Shown here: in pieces, positions 54,902-64,000 of the stretch
Position numbering within the stretch: position 1 is the stretch's first letter
Layout: every line of letters begins with the position of its first letter
Source of the DNA: Liolophura sinensis
Taxonomy: Eukaryota; Mollusca; Polyplacophora; Chitonida; Chitonidae
Direction: 5' to 3'
Length of the DNA: 64,000 bases
NCBI RefSeq assembly: GCF_032854445.1
Contig: NC_088300.1
Location: 41,940,458-42,004,457, forward strand
Position numbers and translations under genes: made by a program
The notes under the pieces: generated by a model
Told to the model about the DNA's origin: nothing
Databases searched by the model: none
The model's input: only the letters and a program-made list of their open reading frames with translations

Positions 54902-55167
54902 TTTATTTATTTATTTGATTGGTGTTTTACGCCGTACTCAAGAATATTTCACTTATACGACGGCGGTCAGCATTATGGTGGGTGGAAACCGGGCACAGCC
55001 CGGGGGAAACCCACGACCATCCGCAGGTTGCTGGCAGACCTTCCCACATACGGCCGGAGAGGAAGCCAGCATGAGCTGGACTTGAACTCACAGCGACCGC
55101 ATTGGTGAGAGACTCCTGAGTCATTACGCTGCGCTATCGCGCTAACCAACTGAGCCACGGAGGCCCC
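54902..55167 (-). mobile_element. SINE-A, full length, with target-site duplication
   Basis: Near consensus from tail (TTTATTTATTTATTTGATTG) to head (CTGAGCCACGGAGGCCCC). AGTTTAGATTG flanks it at 54891-54901 and 55168-55178. Confidence 0.93.
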
Positions 55168-55194
55168 AGTTTAGATTGTATCTAATAGATTATA

Positions 55195-55408
55195 GGGGCC
55201 TCCGTGGCTCAGTCGGTTAGCGCGCTAGCGCAGCGTAATGACCCAGGAGCCTCTCACCAATGCGGTCGCTGTGAGTTCAAGTCCAGCTCATGCTGGCTTC
55301 CTCTCCGGCCGTAAGTGCGAAGGTCTGCCAGCAACCTGCGGATGGTCGTGGGTTTCCTCAGGGCTCTCACGGAGTACGGCGTAAAACACCAATCAAAAAA
55401 AAAAAAAA
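55195..55408 (+). mobile_element. SINE-A, internally deleted, opposite orientation, with target-site duplication
   Basis: Head GGGGCCTCCGTGGCTCAGTC to GTGGGTTTCCTCAGGGCTCT, then about 60 bp are missing and it resumes at GGAGTACGGCGTAAAACACC with a poly(A) tail instead of AAATAAAT. ATAGATTATA flanks it at 55185-55194 and 55409-55418. Confidence 0.93.
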
Positions 55409-55419
55409 ATAGATTATAT

Positions 55420-57390
55420 CATCGAACATGTGAGATACATGTATCAGACAAAAACACAGGCACTTGTAAATAAGATAACATCTTCACTACACTTTACTCT
55501 CATCGCGAATTTTGGGCAAACCATTTTTATGGGTTCGCCTTCGCAGGTCATACACTATCGCATTCCATCAGCTATGAATATCCAAGACCACATCTAAGAC
55601 CTCCAAAATAATATTAATATTTAAGACAATGAAAAGTACAGAAGCATCAACATGGCTTAGTTTGCAACTAAGAACAGCACAAGAAGATTGGTTTATTGGA
55701 AAATGGTATTTCAGTGAAATGACGGTTTGTTTGCTCATACGCTAAATATATTAGTTATCTTAGGTGATCATTAAAAAATTTTTTGTTGCCGGTAACCCAA
55801 CCGACCTGTTAAAATCGGCCCGATTCCAGGGGCGTAGGAGGCAATTTCAAAGTGTGTGTGTGTGTGTGGTGAGGGTTGAGGGGCCGCCATGGCACCGGAA
55901 GCTCTGAAGGAGCTAAATCGCCTTAGAGACGATTTGCCGTATCTTAGATATGCCATTTGAGGTGTGATTGGCTATTTACGCCTGCTTGAAAAAATTGAAA
56001 TGGACGTTTAGCTCAATTGTTGACGTTTTTGCCTGGAGAACCACGGTCAACAAAAGAACATTGTAACAATTTATCCAGAATTCAACATTAAATTTATGCA
56101 TTAATCGGAGAAAAGTTGTTGTAGATTGACTAACACAAGCATTTAACTCGTATGGAGGAGAATCGGTGGAAAGTAACATCCATGCTTTTACCGGGCCTTG
56201 GTGGTAAACTTGCCGGCCTATTCGCGCTGCCTTGCTTTCGATTGAAATTAATGTCATTTACATGTATACATACCCTTTTTGATCAGGACTTTGGCTCAGC
56301 GTGCGTCTGACTTGGGGAATAGTCAGTAACGCACCAAAGTCGGTGGTTACAACGCTTACTTATCTTTCCTTCACTGATGAATCTTGCAACACGTCCTAAG
56401 TGAAATGATCTTGGAATGACGATTAACCTTAATGAAATAAAGAACTCAACACCGATGAGTGCATATATTGTACAGGTATTCTAATTATTCTGCTTTTTGG
56501 GCTGAATAGAACTGCAACGTCATCGCATTAAAACAGTCACTAAATTAGAAAAAAAAAATTGTGTTTGGAGATAAATGAGTTCACCTTTTTGTCAAATTAC
56601 ACTGTTGATGAACAAAACCGATGCTGACGTCATGTACTCCTATGAGCCACCATATAAACCAATATTTCAAATGCAGTTTACTCGACTAAAAACAATCCTA
56701 AAATAAATCCAAACATTTTCTTCAACAGTTTTGCGTGGAGTTTTGTCAGACATTCATATTTCATGCTGATATGTTCTTTTCTTTTAAACTAACGACCGCC
56801 CAAACATTGTTAAGCAGGTTAAACTTATTAAAACGATTACGAAATAACACACACCACCACTGTGTTCTTGTCTTTAGATCTACAAAATATCCATTATGCA
56901 ATTGTAGTTAATGGTTTCTTGTTCTGTTTGTCTAGTTTAAACGTTTAAAATATTGTCATTAATGTTGAAACAAAAAAGATACAAACAATGTCTTATTAGA
57001 CTCGAATTATCTACTTAGTCTACCTAGGCTTCCGCTAGCCATTCGCCACATTAGTTTTAGCGAATATTATTTCTGTGTGGCGAAAGCAAATTGGACTCCC
57101 TTCGCCACAGTAGGAAAAGCATGGGTGCCTTTCAACTTCAGTTTTTAGGTGTAAAGTTCGTAAATGTACCCAAATTTAATGTTGGATCCAGAATCAAAAA
57201 GGAATATTTGACTTCAGTGTGAAAGAAATATATGTGAGCACTTGTCTGTCTCCTTCACTCCATATTTTAAAAAAAAAATTCTTTAGTACCTTTGAATCAT
57301 TGAGAAATAAAATAATTTCAAAGTTAATTTGAGTTAAGCTTTCCAAACCAGTACAAATTATTGATGTTGATTTCTACTATTTTTTCTCTC
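55420..57390. other. No gene recognised
   Basis: Contains a (GT)n stretch at 55853-55867. The 93-codon minus frame at 55976-56257 has no known feature. Confidence 0.45.
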
Positions 57391-57397
57391 CTTACAG

Positions 57398-57555
57398 CTA
57401 AGGACCGACTCTTAAATGACCTCGCCGATGATTTAGAGAAAGATGGGTTGCTTTTCACTGCTGACCAAGCATACAATTTTCCAAATTTGGTGAATGCTAT
57501 ATGGTATTTGAATGGAAACAAGCAGAAGATTCAAGAAGATCAGAAGATTTATTGA
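57398..57555 (+). CDS. Candidate terminal exon of an unidentified gene
   Basis: A good acceptor (TTTTTCTCTCCTTACAG) is followed by an open frame, AKDRLLNDLADDLEKDGLLF to GNKQKIQEDQKIY-stop, with balanced codon use and an amphipathic acidic start. It resembles a last coding exon, and I do not recognise the protein. The upstream exon was not found in the window; 2 kb of intron-like sequence precede it. Confidence 0.4.
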
Positions 57556-57559
57556 TAGA

Positions 57560-58040
57560 AGTTTTCCCATGTTTCATTTTTGTGGTTTTGATCCAGTGTA
57601 GTCAATTGCTCGGACTTGTGTCTGAAGCACCTGGGCATTTGTTCTTAGTATTTATGAAGCAAGCACATGCTTAGTGGCTATATATCTATAGATATGTTTT
57701 TACATGAAAGTGACAAATTTGGAAAAACCTGGTGGGACATTTCCATTTATACTTGCATATTATAAGACTTGATATTAAAAGCATAGAGATTTATATTTTA
57801 CAAATTCTTAGAGTTGAGTCTTTCTTATACAAGGGTTAGCATATTTTGGAATGAACAACCGATTTATATGCCACGGTATTAGTGGACACAATGCAGAATT
57901 TAATACACCGATCAAGAAGCAAAGGGAACTAATTCAAGATTACATAAATTATCTCCCTTGAAGAAGAAAAAATTCTGCCCGACAGGCCTAACTTCAAAAA
58001 ACAGGGTTTATTACCCGCAACAAACAACTTTTTAATGATG
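57560..58040. other. Possible 3' UTR and spacer
   Basis: AT-rich sequence after the candidate exon, ending at the left repeat of the DIRS-like element. Confidence 0.4.
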
Positions 58041-58045
58041 GCCTA

Positions 58046-58208
58046 AACTAACGCGACTGGTTTTGATATGCAGTTTAGGTGGCCTACTGGTTTTCACTTA
58101 CGTATGTTGTGTTGTGCGATTATAGCATGTAGCTTTACTATATTAACAGGGCCAGCAAGGCCTTTTTCTTACGCTTATAGTGTGGTGCTTTGAACGCAGG
58201 TCGGCAGG
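58046..58208 (+). repeat. Left direct repeat of the DIRS-like element
   Basis: Starts AACTAACGCGACTGGTTTTG and ends GCAGGTCGGCAGG. About 80-85 percent like 62422-62583. Confidence 0.85.
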
Positions 58209-58289
58209 GGCTAAGTATGGTAACTGTGTGCTGGCTGGACGGTTTGAGTGGAATACATGCACTGTATTATGCTAACAAGCCGTTTTCAG

Positions 58290-58960
58290 TTCTTTGGGCG
58301 CAAATAATTACGTACTGAATACCTTATCTAGTTGTTACCTCATCCCATCCCAACGTACTCCAGGTCCATTTTTCGGCTGTAACAGTAAGTCCGCTTTAGG
58401 CAAATACGACCTTGTATCGGAGGCAATCGCGGATCTCGTTATTCTGATTGCGCTGTTGAATTATTCTCCCCTACGGAGGTAGTTAATCCTTAATATTCAA
58501 AAAACTGACAAAAGCGCTTTATTTTAGATTTACGTCGTCAGCCTGTTAAATATGATGACTAGCGCACAGCTATACAACACGTAGAGCCTAGCAGATACAC
58601 GTTTAAATTTGATTAATAGTCCGGATATTACCATACTGACATTTGTGAGGACCATCAAAAGTATTTGGTTTTTTCTTGGGTATATAACGATGCACGGAAG
58701 TATTATTCGTTCACTGTTCTTCCATTTAGGCTGACCTCTACCCCATATGTGTTTACAAAATTCGTTCCCTAGTCAAGTATTAGAGAATGCATGGTAGTAA
58801 GATTGCGGTTTATTTAGATGACGGTTGATGTTTTTAATGCAGATCTAGACATGTCTCCTACGCATTCAGTATGACAAGTCGGTTTTGGGCTCCTGTTACC
58901 ATTTTAAAATGGCTTGGACTGACATGACATCTTGATTTCACAAATCACCACATCACTGAG
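58290..58960 (+). pseudogene. DIRS-like reverse transcriptase
   Basis: SALGKYDLVSEAIADL (about 58390-58437) is the start of the RT domain. GYYHTDICEDHQKYLVFSWV then YYSFTVLPFRLTSTPYVFTK follows from 58623. The catalytic IAVYLDDG motif is at about 58802-58825, and WAPVTILKWLGL follows. The pieces lie in different frames with stops between, so no polymerase can be made. Confidence 0.85.
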
Positions 58961-58999
58961 AGAAGGTTAAATGATTTACACTAGGCAATATAGCACACT

Positions 59000-59447
59000 C
59001 TGACAAATTTAAACGCTGTAACGGCCAGGCAGCTAGCAAGGGTAAGCGGCATGAACGTTTCTATGTATCAAGCGTTAAGAAATATTACTAGAATAAAAGC
59101 CAGATTTTTGCATTTTGCTATATTCACCAATAGTAGCTGTAATCAAATCTTTACCTTAAAATATCAGCCAGATGTAATTTTGATTTCATGGATAATCTGT
59201 GAGGGCCTTATACTGTTGACAGATTTGCTAAATTTGAAAATATCAAATTATCCAGGTTTAATTCTAGATTTTGGAATCCATTTACCGAAGCAATATCTGA
59301 TTTTTCTCAAAACTGGCAGAGGACGAATAACTGGATAGTTCTGCCTACTCGGATTGAAATGTCCCCAGTGGTGAACTTCGTCTTCTCGGCATTCAAAACT
59401 TTATAGAATCTTTTACATATTTTTCTGTGATAACTGTGCCCTATATC

Positions 59448-59505
<58 letters not shown>

Positions 59506-59690
59506 GTGGCAGACTTTGCGAACGCTATATAGATAAGAATAACATTTTTATGCACGGTAACAAGAGAGCTTTATTGGGTTCTGGTAGATTTGTGAGTGCT
59601 GTTATCGCTGTAAAGTGGATGCGATTCATTATTACAAGTTTACTTGATGAAGTAATAGCATATTTGTATGTCTATTCAATTTATTGAGAG
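59000..59690 (+). pseudogene. DIRS-like RNase H region
   Basis: AVTARQLARVSGMNVSMYQA and NITRIKARFLHFAIF match the segment after RT; QNWQRTNNWIV at 59307 and HGNKRALLGSGRFVSAVIAV at 59547 are later family motifs. A CT/AT microsatellite interrupts at 59451-59505. Confidence 0.75.
59451..59505. repeat. (CT)n(AT)n microsatellite
   Basis: About 15 CT followed by about 12 AT dinucleotides within the dead retrotransposon. Confidence 0.95.
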
Positions 59691-59737
59691 CATGTCTGCC
59701 GTTTGATTGATCAGTGATATGTTCAGGTATTTTGACG

Positions 59738-59892
59738 GATGTCCGGATGAATCTGAATGCCGGATGCTTAATGATATTACGGATGCACTGCATATTGTGT
59801 ACAGTGCATTCTGATGTTTTTGTGTACCCATATTTGTACGAATGTCCGGATCAATCTGGCTGCCGGGTGGCTTAATACCATTACGGATATTT
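59738..59892. repeat. Short duplication inside the DIRS-like element
   Basis: GATGTCCGGATGAATCTGAA TGCCGGATG (broken at 20) at 59738 and AATGTCCGGATCAATCTGGC at 59840 head two similar stretches about 100 bp apart. Confidence 0.6.
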
Positions 59893-60089
59893 TATCAAAA
59901 GTGTATGCTGATAATATATATATGTGGTTATGTTTTGGACGATCAAAACAAATTCAACCTAGCATATGCATGCTATTAGTATTTTTTGTGGTTTTTCAAT
60001 TCTGGTGTTTGGCTTAAGATGAAGGATCTCCATAATTCAGAGGTCTCGAGTTTGGTTAATCATCTGTCCACTTCCCTGTTCCAGTAGCT

Positions 60090-60930
60090 CCAACAATACT
60101 CCGAAGAAGCATAACCGTGGTTATAGGTTGTGGGCAGAGTGGTGGAGTAGAAATCACTTCGACCCCATGTCGGGCCGAGATTATACTGTCGCTTTTTATT
60201 TGTTTTCGTTGGTTCAGTCAGGCTGTGCTTACGGGAAAACTGACGAAGCGTTTTACGGCATTAGTTGGGCTTATGAGTCTGCTCAGTGATTAATCTGTAC
60301 CACTCTAGGTAAAGGAAGCTGCCAAGAGAATTGTGGGTCATACTATTGTTAAGAAAGAACCTATAACTCCCGAGATAATTGGTGCACTATTTTCACGTTT
60401 CGCCCAGCAGACCGTGGGGTTGAATGAGATGTGTCGATGTGCTTGATCTGGTTTGTCTGATTCCTCCGGTTTTCCGAGATGGCTAATTTGAGACATCATT
60501 TCACTTTATTTATCTCTTAACCCCAAAACCAATTGTTTGCGGGAAGGTTCCACCGTTACTATCGACAGAACGGGTACTTCTACTTGTCCATACACAATGC
60601 TGAACCGATTCTTCAGGCGAGTATGTATTTCGACCTTTGACATTCCTATGTTCATCGGGTCACTGTAAGTTGAGAGGAATTAAACCGATCTCGTATACAA
60701 AGGCTCTGGAAGTTGTTTTGGAGAAACTGTCGGTTTTAGGTTTGAATCCTAAAAGGTTTGGTCTTCACAGTTTAATGTCTTGTGGAGCGACACGAGCAGC
60801 CAATTCTGGAATCCCGGACAGACTCTTTCAAAAGCACGGCAGATGGAAGTCGGAGAAGGCTGAGGAGGGTTACTTGAGAGAGGATCTGCGCAGTATGCTA
60901 TCGGTGACTTTCTGTTTGGGCATTGAGTGA
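60090..60930 (+). pseudogene. DIRS-like tyrosine recombinase
   Basis: RLWAEWWSRNHFDPMSGRDY starts the N-terminal SAM-like part; KEPITPEIIGALFSRF and GTSTCPYTMLNRFFRRV follow in separate frames. The C-terminal part (60637-60930) is open: LGLNPKRFGLHSLMSCGATR, HGRWKSEKAEEGYLREDL. The HxxR box reads HSLM, so the second catalytic Arg is lost, while the His/Trp box (HGRW) and the Tyr (EGY) remain. Confidence 0.85.
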
Positions 60931-61280
60931 GTGAGTGAGTGCTTTGAGTTTAACGTCGTGCTTAACAGTTTTCAGTCATATGACGACGAAGGAATCACTA
61001 AAATGAATGTAATGTGCCTTCTGGACGGATTTCCACCGCTCTTTTATCTAATGCTGCTTCACTGAGACGCCTTACCGAAGGCAAATAAGCCGCCCCGCCC
61101 GGGCCATTACCCTGATACGGGTCAACCAGTAGTTGCACTGTCCCCTTCATGCTGAACGCCAAGCGAGGAAGCTACAACTTCCTCTTTTAAAGTCCTAAGT
61201 TTGACTCGACCAAGGATTGACCCTGGATCTACCGCTCCCGAAGCGGACGCTCTACCAACTGTGCAAGAGGGGCCCGTGTA
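60927..61280 (-). mobile_element. SINE-C, full length, inserted in the recombinase, with target-site duplication
   Basis: On the minus strand: head AGTTGGTAGAGCGTCCGCTT with box B-like segment, CTTCCTCGCTTGGCGTTCAG, ACTACTGGTTGACCCGTATC, and the 3' end CGTCGTCATATGACTGAAAA with CACTCACTCACTCA tail. TGGGCATTGA flanks it at 60917-60926 and 61281-61290. Confidence 0.93.
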
Positions 61281-61290
61281 TGGGCATTGA

Positions 61291-62420
61291 AGACCTGATT
61301 CTGTTGCAAGTATTCAGAATTCTACACAATAATGTAGGCAGGTATTCAGAGTCACTTATTTGTGTATCAAAAGAGTCACCAGCAAGACAAAGGGCACAGA
61401 GCAGTATCCCTGAAACAACAAATACACCAGCATTACCACTGAAATCATATTAGGCAAAGCAAATAATACAGATAGATTTAAATATCAGGCGAAACATATC
61501 TTACACCGACAGTAAGCAATCTGCAGATATCTCTGTTACCACCAAATAAAGACATACGTTCCAAATAACACCTACCTAGATTCCACTATTATCACAATCG
61601 TATATACCTATGTGTTATAGGCCTATTCTTATGATCGTAGCTATCTGAATTATCATTTCTCTTCATTGGCAAATTAGTTACACAGAATTAGTACAGAATG
61701 ATGTAACGACACGAAACATTACACAGTCGGCTCACCAAAGTAATCAAAACGACAGTCACAACTATGTGTCCCATCAGGTATGATATTCAACCAGTAAACA
61801 TCTGTAGACACCCAGGTCAGCACTCCGAACAGGTAAGTAACCTGCATTCCCCATCACTGTGAGTGATGTACAACTGTGTCTAGCAGCCTTGTTTTCGTAA
61901 TAACTCTAAAACTGTAATTAACAAAACTACGAATAATCTCAATTAAACTATCAATCAACTTAAGGCATTATGAGACATTACCACCAATTTCCACGCAACA
62001 CTGATCTGATTTAACTTGAACAAGAATTACTTAAGGTTTACCCTTTTACACATGACGTGTTCAATCAATAAACACGTCCTTGATTTTGCCTTAATTACTC
62101 ACTTGAAACAAAGGATCCATAGCATCTTCATTAACATTAAGAATACAAGAATCATAAGAGCGACCTTAAATACACGCCAAAGTCTCGACTAAATCGTTTG
62201 ACAACAATACTGGTCGGACACTCGCTCGCGTCAAAACATCAACGATGATGGCGTCAATCCCACCAAACACACTAACCTTGAGATCCGAAAATGCCATCTA
62301 ACAGTAACATAACTTTACGGCATACACAGGGAGATAACTCTGATCTAACACAAACATGGGAGCCTAATTATTGGCTCTGTCCACCCTTAGCGAATTAGAA
62401 CAGAAATATATTTGTTAGCA
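61291..62420. other. Non-coding right part of the DIRS-like element
   Basis: No recombinase or RT motif; no repeat family matched. Confidence 0.5.
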
Positions 62421-62421
62421 C

Positions 62422-62583
62422 AACTAACGCGACAAGTTTTGATATGCAGCTTAGGTGGCCTACTGGTTTTTCATTTCACTGGCTGTGTTGTGCGAGTGTA
62501 GTATATAGCTTTACTATATTAACAAGGTCAGCAAGGTCTTTTTGTATGGTAATACTGTGCTGCTGTGAATGCAGGTCGGTAGG
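62422..62583 (+). repeat. Right direct repeat of the DIRS-like element
   Basis: Starts AACTAACGCGACAAGTTTTG and ends GCAGGTCGGTAGG, parallel to the left repeat. Confidence 0.85.
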
Positions 62584-62589
62584 TTATCC

Positions 62590-63100
62590 CCCCACCCACC
62601 TCTCATCCCGCTGTCTGGAGAGAAGACACTAAATTCTTCGGATCGACAGATCTACATTTATAGATCTGAGTGGAGATGCTTGGCTGCATTGTTACGGACA
62701 CAGGGTTCCAGGGCGTATTCTCCCGGCGAGTTTTTTTATCCATCGTTTTACCTGGGTGGCACCTGGTGTCTTTGATGGTTTACACACTAAGAATATGACC
62801 TACTTCTTATTTCTGTATTTGCATGAACGGTGTAATTGAGTTTGTGTATATGCCGCGGTTTGCCTCATCACGTGACATTTCTCGCCACAGAATTCACACT
62901 GGATCCCCTCGGTTTTTATAAAAGAAGCTAACGAAATATGATATTCCCACACATGGTATTTAAATGCACAGTGCCTATATCCCTTTCAAGGTGGTGAACT
63001 AGGTGAGGACGTGCGAAAGTAAATATCTGACGAGAAATGCTAACCTTTCCCAGTGGCATTCTTCTGTCGAAAGTGGACGCTATAGAATATAAAAAAAACT
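62590..63100. other. No gene recognised
   Basis: A frame at 62569-62775 follows the right repeat directly and could be the start of a second element, but it has no motif to show this. Confidence 0.4.
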
Positions 63101-63115
63101 CATCCATCAACCATA

Positions 63116-63356
63116 TTTATTTATTTTATTTATTTGATTGGTGTTTTACGCCGTACTCAAGAATATTTCACTTATACGACGGCGGCCAGCATTATGGTGG
63201 GTGGAAACCGGGCACAGCCCGGGGGAAACCCACGACCATCCGCAGGTTCCTGGCAGACCTTCCCACTTACGGCCGGAGAGGAAGCCAGCATGAGCTGGAC
63301 TTGAACTCACAGCGACCGCATTGGTGAAAGGCCCCTGGGTCATTACGCTGCGCTAA
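63116..63356 (-). mobile_element. SINE-A, truncated in the tRNA head, with target-site duplication
   Basis: Near consensus from TTTATTTATTTTATTTATTT to ATTACGCTGCGCTAA. CATCAACCATA flanks it at 63105-63115 and 63357-63367. Confidence 0.93.
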
Positions 63357-63394
63357 CATCAACCATAAGTCTCAGAAGAAAATATAATGCAATG

Positions 63395-63440
63395 AAATAT
63401 TCTTAAGTACAGTGTAAAATACCAATCAAATAAATTAAGC
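63395..63440 (+). mobile_element. SINE-A tail fragment
   Basis: GAAATATTCTTAAGTACAGT then ACCAATCAAATAAATTAA. Confidence 0.7.
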
Positions 63441-63444
63441 CTCG

Positions 63445-64000
63445 AGAACTTTTACCAGTCTTAAAATGGGTTATTTTCAATAATTTCTCCTAATTTTGGT
63501 TGATAAAATGTTGCAATCACCAGAAAGCTATATATGACAGTATGTACCCGAGAATACATTTCTGCAAGTAAAGAAGTTTAAACTATGATTACTCTTTAAT
63601 CAGTTTTTATGATGCAATTCGATAACACGCTGATCTCATCAGGGTGTGGTGAAAATATCTACTCAAGGCACCATCCAAACTGGGCCGAATTCAGTGCGTC
63701 AGACCTATACAATCGTTTTTTATGAAACGAAATCGGGGTCAAAGACGCCCAACCGGCCGATATTGCATTTTGGTGAATGTGTATAGCTATTGACATAAAA
63801 GGAGCCGTGAACGGTGCATGTATTTCGTACGCTCTGCCTCAGTTGCTGCTCACAGCTGATTTCCAGCAGGTGTGCCGTGCACGCCCAGGGTCGTGTTCAG
63901 AAAAGAAATCGCGAACAGACACAATAATTTCTACTTCATGTTAATTCCTGTTACATATAATAGTGTTTTACATATGTTCAATAAGCCAAATGGCCGATGT
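63445..64000. other. No gene recognised
   Basis: Nothing matched up to the window edge. Confidence 0.5.

Larger units (their letters stand above)
58046..62583 (+). mobile_element. DIRS-superfamily tyrosine-recombinase retrotransposon, decayed
   Basis: Order: direct repeat, reverse transcriptase, RNase H, tyrosine recombinase, inserted SINE-C, non-coding part, direct repeat. This RT-RH-YR order with no DDE integrase is diagnostic of the DIRS superfamily (DIRS, PAT, Ngaro). Classic DIRS have inverted ends, whereas PAT and Ngaro have split direct repeats; here only direct repeats are visible, so the family is left open. All domains carry stops and frameshifts. Confidence 0.8.

Noticed and set aside
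47190-55300. Possible tRNA genes (GTGGCTCAGTTGGTTAGCGC ... GTTCAAGTCC)
   Set aside because: These are SINE heads: the anticodon arm and acceptor stem do not fold as a proper tRNA, and SINE bodies follow directly.
62569-62775. Frame after the right DIRS repeat as gag of a second element
   Set aside because: No recognisable motif and it ends after 68 codons; noted only as a possibility.
54927-63343. Recurring open frame around AVAVSSSPAHAGFLSG and its complement
   Set aside because: It is translated SINE-A; the same peptide appears wherever the SINE is, with random ends.

Overview
This window reads as nuclear DNA of a lophotrochozoan animal, most probably a marine mollusc. It is AT-rich and gene-poor, its genes have introns, and it is crowded with tRNA-derived SINEs (heads like tRNA, box A/B promoters, AAATAAAT tails) of the kind common in mollusc genomes. 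There is no operon structure, CRISPR array or rRNA, and no free-standing tRNA gene was seen; every tRNA-like sequence belongs to a SINE. The species call is inference.

Layout. 1-11.2 kb: no convincing gene, only SINEs, one MITE and degenerate tandem repeats. 11.8-21.4 kb (+): an interrupted SLC16 / monocarboxylate-transporter-like MFS gene rebuilt here from about eight exon pieces. Its introns carry an 89-bp satellite and a striking 69-bp minisatellite made from the 3' end of its own exon 6 plus the adjoining splice donor; a stop-bearing second copy of its last exon also lies there. Two exon junctions do not fit, so it may be a decaying gene. 21.6-27.6 kb: non-coding with a Tc1-like transposase scrap. 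27.7-33.9 kb: two intact single-exon alpha-1,3-fucosyltransferases (GT10), convergent, each a type II Golgi protein; a 70-bp array with one CACGTG per unit lies beside the 3' end of the second.

34-43 kb: transposon relics, including an internally deleted mariner/Tc1 element, three inverted-repeat elements and many SINEs. 43.3-53.7 kb: three tandem segmental duplicates of a unit holding a minus-strand gene for a small secreted cysteine-rich peptide. Copies A and B are intact and share a TATA box and 5' leader; copy C is a pseudogene whose promoter has been deleted. 54.9-55.4 kb: two SINEs in inverted orientation, each with its own target-site duplication. 57.4 kb: a lone candidate terminal exon. 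58.0-62.6 kb: a decayed DIRS-superfamily retrotransposon (reverse transcriptase, RNase H, tyrosine recombinase lacking the catalytic Arg) between 160-bp direct repeats, with a SINE inserted in it.

How it fits together. The fucosyltransferases would decorate secretory glycoproteins, the transporter-like gene would move small organic acids, and the small peptides are secreted; nothing shows that they form one pathway. The clearest themes are local duplication (exon-end minisatellite, terminal-exon copy, tandem peptide units) and repeated SINE insertion. Nested insertions and target-site duplications allow several events to be ordered in time. Names SINE-A to SINE-D and MITE-1 are local labels for families recognised by comparing copies inside this window.
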